Positions 35,100-44,434 of a stretch of DNA of 60,212 nt are shown in pieces. The position numbers were made by a program, and so were the translations under genes. The stretch spans positions 1 through 60,212 of the forward strand of contig JAAAUF010000134.1 in assembly GCA_015499985.1 (NCBI GenBank), written 5' to 3'. Position 1 is the stretch's first letter. Each line of letters starts with the position of its first letter. Below the pieces are notes generated by a model. The model did not search any database. It had not been told where the DNA came from and worked only from the letters and a program-made list of their open reading frames with translations. The DNA is from Haplosporangium gracile. Its lineage: Eukaryota > Mortierellomycota > Mortierellomycetes > Mortierellales > Mortierellaceae.

Positions 35100-35874
35100 T
35101 TACTTTGATACAGTGAAAGACTCTTCTGTTGGGACTGGCTCCTTTGGATGCTTGGCCTCCATGTGCTGTACAACCAGCTTGTAGTTTGCAATCATCAACT
35201 ATATTTGTTATTTTTGTTTTGTTGAATATCAACAGAATTCACATTCGTAAAACATATACAAAGAAAAACGAAGACAAAAAGGGTGGTTATTGGAGTATGT
35301 TCGGATAGTTGCAATTGTTGTTATTTGTTACAGTTTTGCCACGACGTGTTTTTCGAACAAGACAGAAAGAAAGACGAGAGAGAAAAAAAGTTACCATGCA
35401 CTTAGGGCACTTGAACTGGTTTCCAGCAACCATGGCCTTCAACTGACTCTTGGGAGGAGCGTTGGCAGCAGCACGCTTCTCGGCGTTGGCTCTATTGAAC
35501 GAGTAGGCGTGCATGAATATCGAGGTCATTTCCCTGGTCCAATTGATATTCTTCGCTGAGATACGAAATAGATAGAGTCGAGTCCATAAAGATTGCATTT
35601 TTGCATCCTGCTCCAGTCTCCAGTTTAAAAGCTTTCTATATGTTCTTTGTATCCTCCTGTTTGTGTACCTGGCTTGTTGCTATGAGGTGAAACAAATAGA
35701 GGTACAATGCCAAAAAGCGTTAGTGTGCGCTGTTGCTACATTGTTGATCTGGTTTTCTTTCTTCAGGAATGTGAACAGACGTGTTATTGATTGGCTGAGA
35801 GTTTGATAGAAACGTGTGTGTATTTGATGAGTGAATGAGTGAGTGGTAAGTACCTTCTGCAGTCCGCGGGTCAT
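35100..35874 (-). CDS. zf-met2 (At2g23090-like) small zinc-finger protein with an 11-nt microexon
   Basis: Four exons: 35874-35854 (21 nt), 35679-35669 (11 nt), 35491-35395 (97 nt) and 35198-35100 (99 nt), giving 75 aa. The protein begins MTRGLQK, adds QQA from the microexon, and continues RANAEKRAAANAPPKSQLKA, FKCPKCMLMIANYKLVVQH and MEAKHPKEPVP. This is the architecture of the zf-met2 family: a short basic Lys/Ala/Gln helix, then one C2H2 finger (CPKC...H-x4-H) with the HPK signature. The microexon was found because only CAACAAGCCAG, flanked by CATAG and GTACAC, makes phases and sequence join. Cellular role is poorly known. It shares a 383-bp divergent promoter with the dCMP deaminase gene. 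Confidence 0.82.
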
Positions 35875-36257
35875 GACGAGTGTGTGCAGGGAGTGTGTTG
35901 ATTGATGAAGTAAGAGAGAAAATAAGAGAAAAAAAAAGAAAAAAAAGGTTCTAGAACCATATGTGTCTGAGGTATTTCTTGAGTTTGAAGGAGATTCTCC
36001 CGAGCGGGTATGGGTGAGCTGTGGCTTGGGACTGGTTGGTCCCTGTGGATGGACTGATCACTAAGCAATGTGTGAGAATCGAGCACAAAGAGGAAGGTGA
36101 TCTCTTTCTTCCTTCCTTCCTTCAACACAACGCAAGGAATCAACATCCATTCACGGACACGGGCAAACAAGGTCACGGACACATACATACGGAATACTCT
36201 GTGCCACAAGATAGCTACCCATCGAGGACACATACAAATAGGAACTGCCAACACAGG
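35875..36257. promoter_or_regulatory. Divergent promoter between the zf-met2 gene and dCMP deaminase
   Basis: 383 bp separate the two outward-facing start codons. The sequence has an A-rich run near 35929-35947 and CT-rich segments; no specific factor site is obvious. Confidence 0.5.
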
Positions 36258-37704
36258 ATGTTCGTTGGCATAGTCGGACCACGCTGCAGCGGGAAGCACG
36301 AGGTTATGAACCTGCTCGCGACCATGTACCACTTCACACGCCTCCATCTCCGGTCTTCTTCAACCGGCAAAGTCCCGCAGTCAGACCGCACAGAGGAGCA
36401 ACAACATCACGCACAAAGAGTCCAGGCACGTATCGAGTTCGACACTATCGAGGCTATGCTGGATCATGTCACGCTCAACTGGATGGACCACTTTGTCACC
36501 TGCGACGTCAAGTCTGTCGAAGGTATTGCCATCCTGCGCAAGCGACCCTTCTTCCTACTACTCTCTGTCGAAAGCCCCATGATGACACGCTTCCGCCGGT
36601 CCGTTGCTAGGTATTCTATCGATTCATCATTCTATATCAGTTGGGATGTTTTTGACTGGTGTTATCGTATCAGAATGACTGACAACCGTGTCTATTGTTA
36701 CAATACTTAGATGCAAAAGACAAGGACTGGATGCACCGACATTGGAAGAATTCGTCGAGCAGACAGATGCTTCTTTGTACAACGCGTCAACTTCACATCT
36801 CGCTATTGCCTCCGGCTCATCGCCATCTCTCGCGCCACCAATATTACTTAGCGAGACCTCTCAGCTCCAGCAACGCACCGCCATCACTGCATCTTCATCT
36901 TCTTCCTTTTCATCAAACAACAACAACACGGCTAGCAGCGGAAACTCAACTCCCTCAATACCCGACCAAGAGGCCATCGCCATCTCACCTGTCCAGTTCT
37001 TCAATTCACCTCCGTACAAGCTACTCTCCATGTCAGACCTTTCGATCCTCAACCAATACGCTAGCCTGTCCTGCCTGCGGACGGCCATTGAAGGACTCGA
37101 CATCACCAACCCAGATCTCCTTCGACCCTCCTGGGACTCTTATTTCATGTACTTGGCGAACCTGGCCGCCCGTCGGTCGAATTGTATGAAGCGTCGGGTC
37201 GGTTGTGTGTTGGTGCGTGAGAAACGAGTCATCGCGACAGGATACAATGGCACGCCCAAGAACCTAACAAATTGCAACGAAGGTGGCTGTTCGCGGTGTA
37301 ACCAGGCAACACCCTGTGGAAAGGGTCTAGATCGTTGTTTGTGCATGCATGCTGAAGAGAATGCGCTTCTGGAGGCTGGGAGGGAGCGTGTCGGCAAGGA
37401 GAGTACCATCTACTGCAACACCTGTCCTTGCCTCGGTAAACAATTTGATCTTTATTGGCGGCAGGAAACATGGAAAATGAAATTGTTCGCAGTAAATGAT
37501 TCTGCTTTTGCTGACCATGCCGTTGTTGTTGTTCTCGTTTTGTTAGGATGTGCGATCAAGATTGTGCAAGTGGGAGTGAGCGAGGTCGTTTACTCCGAGT
37601 CGTATGGGATGGACGACTTGACAGCGGAAGTCTTCCGGAATGCGGGGGTTATCTTTCGTCAGCATGCCACCCCGGGGATAAAGCTTGACCAGTCAAATCC
37701 TTGA
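36258..37704 (+). CDS. DCD1: Deoxycytidylate (dCMP) deaminase
   Basis: Three exons (36258-36610, 36711-37435, 37547-37704) give 411 aa. The N terminus MFVGIVGPRCSGKHEVMNLL is the degenerate P-loop found in fungal dCMP deaminases, followed by LRKRPFFLLLSVESPMMTR, close to yeast Dcd1. A Ser/Asn-rich spacer (about residues 135-200) interrupts the two halves. The catalytic domain has LRPSWDSYFMYLANLAARRS, NCMKRRVGCVLVREKRVIAT, GYNGTPKNLTNC and zinc-site residues in CMHAEENALLEAG (His near residue 331, with its catalytic Glu) and CNTCPCLGC. It ends KIVQVGVSEVVYSESYGMDD. The enzyme converts dCMP to dUMP, feeding thymidylate synthesis, and is usually allosterically tuned by dCTP and dTTP. The last intron splits the PCxxC zinc motif, and that splice is required to complete it. 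Confidence 0.94.
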
Positions 37705-38217
37705 GGCAAGGAGGGGGGAGGGGGGGTTTTTTTTGGAAAGGAGTAGACAAGCAAGAGCCGTATCAAATGTTATGGGTGGGGAGAAAAGGAAAAGAGGGTG
37801 CAGTAGACATCAAAGCAGTTGAATCTTACTATCGGACCCTTGTGTCCAGATACCAATATACACTCAGACACAGCCGGTCCATCAGGACTGTTGTTTCCAT
37901 TTGTGCTGTAATGCTCTTCTATTCATAGCCGAATTCGTTCACTTCTCGCCTACTTTGGTCTTTATCTCTCTACTTTTTTGTCAACAACGCCATCCTTTCT
38001 TGTGCTTTTCTTCTTTCTTTCTTCACTCCTCCCCTTCCTCATTCCCTCCCCTCCTCTTCCCGTTCACTCCACTCTACTCCCTCCCTCCTGCGATCCTCCT
38101 TGGATCCTTTTTTTGCTTGTTTGTTTGCATAGCCAGGACCACAATAACCAACAACAACTGCAACCACCACTGGGGCAACCAATCAACCAATCAACCAACC
38201 TTCCATCACAGCTGCCC
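37705..38217 (+). promoter_or_regulatory. CT-rich promoter/leader of the MNN1-family gene
   Basis: Starts with a G-rich run ending in T8 just after the dCMP deaminase stop, then a strongly pyrimidine-rich stretch (about 37960-38110) and a CAA/CCA-rich segment up to the ATG. The reading frame happens to stay open through this, which would give a spurious N-terminal extension. Confidence 0.5.
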
Positions 38218-39987
38218 ATGCAGATCCTGTCGTTTTTCTCGGGGGTGTCCCGCAAGACCCAGAATGCACGCATCCTCATCGTCCTCACCATCTTTTTCAT
38301 CCTCGCCTCCTTCTCCCGGTACCAGGGCTCGCTCGAACTCTCGATCGACGAGGACGGCCAAGTCCAAGCTATGCCCCAGCGCGACGGCAACATGCACTTC
38401 ACCCATCATATAACCACCTACAACCAAAAGGACATCAAGCCCTGGACCCAAGGCGACTCTGTTGCACTCAGGTCCGTTGAGGGTCAAAAGGTCGTCGAGT
38501 ACCTGACAGCATCGCCCTACCAGGTGCCCTCGGCCAAGAACGAGTACAAGGACACTCTGCTCAAGCCTGACCATTTCCTTACCCTCACCAAGCGGTTCAG
38601 GATCTACCGGTCTCTCTGGCAATACCTCCATAGCTACTATGACTCGAGCGTGGCCGAGCGTCGCCAAGAAGAGTTCTTCTCGGCACCCCCCAAAGAGATT
38701 GCGGCCGATGTCGATTTCCTTCAGAGGTTGGAGCAGGCCAGCTTCCCCTGGATCGAAAGGGACCACAAGACCAGTTACGCTCTCTACAACAAGGTCAAGA
38801 ATGGCGGCCGGGGCATTGTGATGTGTGTCGGCAATAACCACGCCAAGTATGCACGGACGGCGGTCAAGGCCCTCAGAGAGGTCGTCAAGACTAAGCTGCC
38901 TATCGAGATCTATTACACTGGGCCCATCGATCTCTCGCCCGAGAACCGTGCCTGGTTCGAAAGCATTGAGAACGTCAAGACCATCGATGTCACCACCTTG
39001 GTCAACAACGAGTTGCTCATCATTCAGGGATGGTCCGCCAAACCTTTTGCCTTGCTTGTCAGCAGCTTCAGTGAGGTCATCCTCATGGACTCGGATGTCT
39101 ACTACATGATCGACCCCGCATTGCTGTTTGAGGACGACGGCTACAAGGAAACAGGAACGCTGTACTTCTACGATCGCACATTGTTTCCCGGCGCAGGACA
39201 AGACAAGAAGGAGTGGATGGAATCATTTCTGCCAACTATGTCGAACCACCCCGCCAAGACCCGCTGGTTCCGCTCGAAGGGAGGCCACGAGATGGAGTCT
39301 GGCGTCGTTGTCTTTAACAAGAAGGACCACTTCCTTGGACTCCTCGCTATCTGCAAGCTGAACGATTTGCACGAGCGTGACCAAGTGACGTACGAGAAGA
39401 CCTGGGGAGACAAGGAGTCGTTCTGGATTGCACTGGAGATGATCCAGGAGCGCTACTCATTCATCCGGTTCGGAGGTGGAATCATTGGAAACGTCGGTGA
39501 TGCGATCCCCTTCAAAGAGGTCTTGCCCAAGGACGAGATCGACCGATACAATCAAGGCGAGGACTTGGTTGCGACCAACCCTATCAACCCCAATACTGGT
39601 GAGAGCAAGCACGTCGAGAAGCCCAACCGGGACCGCGTCTGTGGAAACATGTTGCATTTTGACCCTAAGGGCCAACCTCTTTGGTGGAACTCGGGTGTTG
39701 TCCGCAACAAGTTTGTCAAGAGTTCGCCTTACCTCAAGTACACCGCCTTCATGCGGGACGAGGACGGCAATTGGGAATTTGAGCAGACCTGTCTGGTCCA
39801 GAAGAACCCTGGTGCGATCATGGAGGTGGACTGGGAGCAGCGCAAGCTTGCATTTGAGGTGCTGAAGGTCGACCGAGAGGTGGCGTTGGAGTACAACAAC
39901 CCAGAAACCAAGGATGTCCTCGACATTCCCAAGCTTCTTCGTGCTGACGGCGCCAAGGGAGGCCGAGGCAACAATGAGGCCGTTTAA
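38218..39987 (+). CDS. MNN1-family alpha-1,3-mannosyltransferase (GT71-like), Golgi type II membrane protein
   Basis: Single exon, 589 aa. The short cytosolic N terminus MQILSFFSGVSRKTQNA is followed by one transmembrane anchor (about residues 18-34, RILIVLTIFFILASF), giving type II Golgi topology. The luminal domain has GGRGIVMCVGNNHAKYART, TKLPIEIYYTGPIDLS, IQGWSAKPFALLVSSFSEVI and the metal/nucleotide-binding DxD motif LMDSDVYYM (Asp291-Asp293). It continues with GHEMESGVVVFNKK and DKESFWIALEM. These match the MNN1 family, which adds terminal alpha-1,3-mannose to N- and O-glycans. Donor (GDP-mannose) and linkage are inferred from family. The ATG at 38218 was preferred over an in-frame one at 37978 because the extension is a translated CT-rich leader. 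Confidence 0.88.
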   Translation: MQILSFFSGVSRKTQNARILIVLTIFFILASFSRYQGSLELSIDEDGQVQAMPQRDGNMHFTHHITTYNQKDIKPWTQGDSVALRSVEGQKVVEYLTASPYQVPSAKNEYKDTLLKPDHFLTLTKRFRIYRSLWQYLHSYYDSSVAERRQEEFFSAPPKEIAADVDFLQRLEQASFPWIERDHKTSYALYNKVKNGGRGIVMCVGNNHAKYARTAVKALREVVKTKLPIEIYYTGPIDLSPENRAWFESIENVKTIDVTTLVNNELLIIQGWSAKPFALLVSSFSEVILMDSDVYYMIDPALLFEDDGYKETGTLYFYDRTLFPGAGQDKKEWMESFLPTMSNHPAKTRWFRSKGGHEMESGVVVFNKKDHFLGLLAICKLNDLHERDQVTYEKTWGDKESFWIALEMIQERYSFIRFGGGIIGNVGDAIPFKEVLPKDEIDRYNQGEDLVATNPINPNTGESKHVEKPNRDRVCGNMLHFDPKGQPLWWNSGVVRNKFVKSSPYLKYTAFMRDEDGNWEFEQTCLVQKNPGAIMEVDWEQRKLAFEVLKVDREVALEYNNPETKDVLDIPKLLRADGAKGGRGNNEAV

Positions 39988-40371
39988 TAACACCCCCTCG
40001 AGCATTTTTTTTTAGAGCTTTGAAGAAGTGTAGTCATTATTATTTTCATAGTGTATTTTTCTGTCCAATACCATTTCACCCATTGCCAACATTGCATTAC
40101 TTTTCTCCATCTATATGTCGTCACAAGCACAGTAACATAAAGAAACTAAAGAACAACATTACATTTAAACACCACAGTCAGTCGTTTTCACTCATTACCA
40201 TTCGTTATTCCTGTCGTACATCCACACTCTCGCCAGCCCTTTCCAGAACAACAAAAACAAACGAATAAGAACACAATGATTGAAACTACCATAAGTAGAA
40301 AGGAAAAGAAATTAGTGGTTGTTTTAATAATATTTGGGAAGTCGTTCCCATTGCTACCAGCCCCTTCTCCC

Positions 40372-41244
40372 TTATTGAGCCTTCTGCTTCTTGAGGTAGC
40401 CACGAAAGAGAACACCACGAAGAATAAAGCCGACATCCTGCATGAACAAGAAGGCAACCCAGATAAGGGTACCGCAAGTAGCACCAAAGACGCTCAGCGT
40501 AACAGCAATCGACTTTGTATCCATGTCGGGGTTGTTTCCCTTGATATCCGCTCCCAAGGCCTTTTCCCACTGAGGGCGAACCCAGGAGTTCATGAGGACA
40601 GTGTAGGCAATAATGGAGAGACCACCGACGAGGCAAGTGTAGCGGAAGACGGCGGCAAAGGGGGCTACGGCCCAGGAGGCGAGGGATCTCCGGCGGAAGA
40701 GGCAGTCGAGCGTCCAGACTGCGAGGGGCACGACAAGGTATTGGACGAACCACATGATTGGGATTAGGTCAATCAACTCGCTGGGGTCCTGTTGTGTCTT
40801 GAGCATATCTGTTGAGGAGAGGGGAAGAAGGAGTGAAAGGTGGGTTAATGCAAGGAACATGGACAGGAGGAAGAGAAGGAAGTGTGCTGACTGGTTTAAG
40901 GGAGTGCATATTCACAACAACAATAACAACAACAACAACAGCAGCAACAGCGCCGTTGCTATTGCTGTTGCTATTGCTGTTGCTGTTGTTGTGTCTGGCA
41001 GACTTAGTTCCATGTCGCTTGCCCTGAGTTTTTGTCTGCGTCTCAAAACTGCACTGCACTTGTCCGTTTTGATTCTTCAGGTAGCTTACTCCTGAACGTT
41101 GCTGGAAAGACAATTTGTTGTCCCTTTTCTGTTCTCTTTTTCTTGTCTTTGTTTTTGTTTCTTACTGATGACACGCGGCACACCGCTGTTGACACAGAAC
41201 TGGAGGAGAATGGAGGCAAAAAGGCCGTCAACGTAGTGCTGCAT
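40372..41244 (-). CDS. Small four-helix membrane protein with ER-retrieval-like C terminus
   Basis: Two exons (41244-41166 and 40808-40372) give 171 aa; the phase fits exactly (I|N across the junction). It starts MQHYVDGLFASILLQFCV. About four hydrophobic segments follow: residues ~5-20, ~40-62 (around MWFVQYLVVPLAVW), ~75-100 (around YTCLVGGLSIIAYTVL) and ~130-152 (around GATCGTLIWVAFLFM). It ends RGYLKKQKAQ, which fits the KxKxx ER-retrieval pattern. I do not recognise the family. The 357-nt intron carries an unusual self-complementary triplet repeat. Upstream exon choice rests on phase and splice-site quality only. Confidence 0.6.
40915..40996. repeat. Self-complementary AAC/AGC and GTT/GCT triplet-repeat block in an intron
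   Basis: A run of AAC and AGC triplets is followed, after CGCCG, by a run of GTTGCTATTGCTGTT-type triplets that is largely its reverse complement. RNA from either strand could fold into a long imperfect hairpin of about 35 bp per arm. Confidence 0.7.
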
Positions 41245-43145
41245 GTTGTATTTGTTGTCGGTTAAGTGTTATCCTAAAACGGAGGGGTATGCTGTGTATC
41301 CCTTGTGCTTGACTCGGTCCTGAACGGAGGGTGGTTGACTGTTGTTCCTGAGAAAGGAGAGGTATGTGGGGGAGGGATGAAGAAGGGAAGGAGTGAAAAA
41401 GAAGAAGGAAAGAAGGCGTAAGAAGGAAAGAAGAAAAGAAGAAAAGAGAGAGAGGAAAAAGTAAAGGAAGGAAGGAGGACCGAGACTCCCCTTTAGCTCG
41501 TTGGGTTGAAAGTGAAAGAGAACGAGAGCCCTCTTTTCACTGGACCTTCGCTGACCTCCCATGCCACAAATGAGAGAAGACAAGTAAGCACTTCTTTTGC
41601 TTGATTGTTCGCTTCTGATTGGGTAGATTTCGCCACGAACCTTAATCTGTGTGGTCACACACTCTTCCCTTCGTTTTCACACACTCATCTCCCTTTGTTC
41701 TTTCCCTCACCAAAGAAGAGAAAGCTGGGAAAGAAAGCATGGTTATGGTTGCTCGGAAGGGGCCCGATTAGTTTTCTTTCTCTGAGTTACCCAACACATG
41801 CACACAGATTGACATACGTACTCTCTTCTAATTCATTTCTACCTCTCCCAAGAAAAAAACGCCAAATGAAATAAACAAGCGAATGCACCCTCGGTAACAA
41901 CTTTAGTTGGCAAAGACGACAAACCCCAAACCTATCCAATCCTCCCACGAAGAAGCGATTCAGGCACTCATGCAGACAACAACGGTTCTTATGCAATCGA
42001 CAGATGCTATCCTCTCTCCTAATTGAGTCGATTCTCGCTCAGTATTTCTATTACACCTGCTGTTTTGTCAGAGGAAGCCAACCGGCGCACAAACAACGAA
42101 CAAAAAAAGATAAAAGGTGCTGACCACTGAATTGCTCCGAAGAGACCGGTTCTGTCGTTACAGGAGGATCTCTATCAGACCGTCGATACAGCGCTCTGGC
42201 CATCACACATAGACCCCAAATAACCATGCAAAAAGAGGCAAGGTACGCTGCAAACTCGTATTACATCGCATAAGGGTATTCCTGTTCGCCCTCCTACAAA
42301 CTTCTGAGAACCAGTATTAGACTCCAAGGGCTGTGTTAAAGAGCAAAGTAGATGAGGAGAAAGGAAAGGACGTAAAATTGAAGTAAGCAAACCAAAGATG
42401 ATTCAGTAGCTCAGATGCAAGGGCTTCATTGTCGGTAGCCATTACATGGTAATTAAAAAGGAGGAAGAAAGGGGATAAGAAATGGAGAACAAGCAAAAGT
42501 GAGGGGGAAGATTAAACAGTATTATACCAGTTAGAGCTTGCTGCATTAACATGATATCTGATCATCTGATGCCTGAGAACGTCTAGAAGAAGCAAACCCT
42601 TTGTGTTCTATTGGTCTCTTTAAATAAGTATAAATCATCCATTCATAACCGACATTACAGCACGACAGCGGCGACGCGCGCGCGGTGCTCATTTTGCAGT
42701 TTGTTCACATTTTGCGAGAGTACAGTGGCCTACCAAAAAGAAATTGCTATTTTGATTTTTGGCCTTTTTCTGGTATAAACGGGTGTGAGAGGAACCGTGG
42801 ATAAAATGACAGCGTTAAAAGGATAATTCGTGGGACTTTATGGGGCCCTTTCGGGGTATCCTGAGGCCATACTTGTGACTTTCTACTCCTTTCAAGACAA
42901 AGGAGGCCAGCTTTCCCCCGCTTCCCGTTGAGTGTCTTCGTAAATAGAGGGAGTCACTTTTTACCACTTGAGGCTAAAAATGATTTCTCATTTTTCGCAA
43001 ATTCTTTATGGAACTGCATAGTATATCAGCATACAAAGAAAACAGCGTTTAGTTGTAATAACTTCTTTCAATGAATACGATTTAATGTTCAATCTACTAA
43101 CGTTCACGTTTGTATTTCCTCGACAAGGATCGTGAAAGCTAGCAT
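41245..43145. other. Intergenic region, no gene seen
   Basis: No ORF with family resemblance. It includes a GA-rich block (41380-41470) and, at about 42723, a TACAGTGGCCTACCAAAAAG sequence resembling a Tc1/mariner end without a visible partner. It probably contains the promoter of the membrane-protein gene and the 3' flank of the secreted-protein gene. Confidence 0.45.
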
Positions 43146-43400
43146 TTAGTGCCAGCACTTGTAAGAGCCGTTCTGCTGGGAGCAGCTCATAAGGAAAGCG
43201 TTGTACTTTCCGATCTGGTCCAAGCCGCAGGAGCTGCCATCATAGTTAGCGCCAGCGACGCTGCAGGCCTTCTTGGTCTTGGCCTGGTCGTTGTTGCAGT
43301 TGCACCAGGAAGGGATGGTCACGGCCTCGGCACCCTGGCTCATGACGACGAGGGCAAGGACGGCGACGAGGAAGAATGAGAAGATCTTGTTGAGGGCCAT
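43146..43400 (-). CDS. Small secreted cysteine-rich protein
   Basis: 84 aa in one coding exon. Residues 1-26 form a clear signal peptide: MALNKIFSFF, a hydrophobic core, then QGAEA as probable cleavage site. The mature part is about 58 aa with six cysteines (SWCNCNN, KKACSV, SSCGL, MSCSQ, YKCWH), so three disulfides are possible. A sibling at 46046-46264 has the same layout (WCxC...KACS...SCG). On the minus strand a GTAAGA donor at 43505 and a TTAG acceptor abutting the ATG suggest a 5'-UTR intron (43505-43401). A TATA box lies at 43606-43599. No known domain is recognised; extracellular peptide or effector-like role is inference only. Confidence 0.78.
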   Translation of the reverse strand: MALNKIFSFFLVAVLALVVMSQGAEAVTIPSWCNCNNDQAKTKKACSVAGANYDGSSCGLDQIGKYNAFLMSCSQQNGSYKCWH

Positions 43401-43598
43401 CTAATACATACAAGAGGGGAGGTTCTGAGTATGGGGATTCTCGAAGTCTGGGCTGCTGCTTTCGGTGTGTGTGTGGGAAGTAAACGTTGGAATGGATGAT
43501 CTTACTGTGTTTGTGTGTGTGGTTGTGCGAGTGCGGAATATGTGATTGTGTTTGGTGACTTGTGATAAGTGAGGTAGGTTGGGTCGATCTGAAGGTCA

Positions 43599-43606
43599 CT
43601 TTTATA
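43599..43606 (-). promoter_or_regulatory. TATA box of the secreted cysteine-rich protein gene
   Basis: TATAAAAG on the minus strand, about 200 nt upstream of the ATG. With the inferred 105-nt 5'-UTR intron removed, the leader would be about 70 nt. Confidence 0.55.
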
Positions 43607-43784
43607 CTTGAAAAAACTCGTCTCGCGAGCATCAGCTCGATTTACTCTGAGGCTACCCTTTGAGACCCTGCCACATTGGCATTCAGCAGCTAACAGAGAC
43701 TCAGAAAGCGGAGCCGAAACATACCCATGTTGTGGAAATTGCAAGTTTGAGCGTGAAATGAAGGGAGGAGGCGCAATTTTCTGA

Positions 43785-44050
43785 AGTCATGGCCCAGATT
43801 GCCACTCAAGTACGACATTGAGGGATCGGGCTTTGCATTGGTGCTGCACTGAAAAAAAAAATACTCGTGCCAGGGAAATCGAAGTTCAAATATGTGCAGA
43901 AGGATGAGGCGCATTGTTTTTTTGAACCCCCAAACGCAGACAAAAATTGGAAATGCAATTGCTCATTCTTCCATGGATACCATGACCCAGATTGCTACCC
44001 AGATGTAATGTCGAGTGATCGGGCTTTGCATCGGGATTACTTGCACTACC
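43785..44050 (+). repeat. Diverged direct duplication (~65 nt units)
   Basis: Two segments, about 43790-43850 and 43986-44045, share blocks such as CCCAGATTGC, GATCGGGCTTTGCAT and a CATTGAG/GTCGAGT spacer. They look like diverged direct repeats, possibly pieces of an older element upstream of the secreted-protein gene. Confidence 0.45.
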
Positions 44051-44257
44051 CAGTAATGTCTGCTGCTCCGTGAGAAAGGTAGCCGGTTGGGATTTTATCA
44101 GATGGAAAAGCAAATTGACGTTCGCTATGAAGACCGCTCGCTGTCATGTCTACATCGAAAACGTGACACAAACCTCAAAGTAGTTATGTAGCATGGCAAT
44201 TGGTACCATGACGGGCAGCTGTCCGAAGAGTCGAGGCTAGTCGTGGATAATCTGATA

Positions 44258-44432
44258 CAGTCGGACCTCTCTAAGATGATACTCTCTAAAATGATATCCC
44301 CTCTTATATGATACGCATTCATGGTCCCATTCGGTACTAGAACAGTGTACCACACCCCTCTAAGATGATAATCCGCCTTATATGATATAATTTTCTTGGT
44401 CCCGACCCTATCATCTTAGAGAGGTCCGACTG
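44258..44432. mobile_element. Pogo/Tc1-type MITE with 25-bp perfect inverted repeats and TA duplication
   Basis: The left end CAGTCGGACCTCTCTAAGAT is the exact inverse of the right end ATCTTAGAGAGGTCCGACTG, and the match extends to about 24-25 bp (CAGTCGG...GATGATA). Both ends are flanked by TA (44256-44257 and 44433-44434), the target-site duplication of Tc1/mariner/pogo transposases. The 175-bp body has no ORF. It contains two related ~50-nt internal direct repeats (CTCTAAAATGATA... at 44285 and CTCTAAGATGATA... at 44358, each with CTTATATGATA and TGGTCCC). It is a non-autonomous element that needs a transposase from elsewhere. Confidence 0.88.
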
Positions 44433-44434
44433 TA

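Noticed and set aside
37978..38217. 80-codon N-terminal extension of the MNN1-family protein
   Set aside because: It would place a second hydrophobic low-complexity segment before the type II anchor. The sequence is a CT-rich leader.
38206..39201. 331-codon open frame on the minus strand inside the MNN1-family gene
   Set aside because: It is the antisense mirror of a strongly coding, GC-rich exon. It has no family resemblance, while the plus strand encodes a complete glycosyltransferase.
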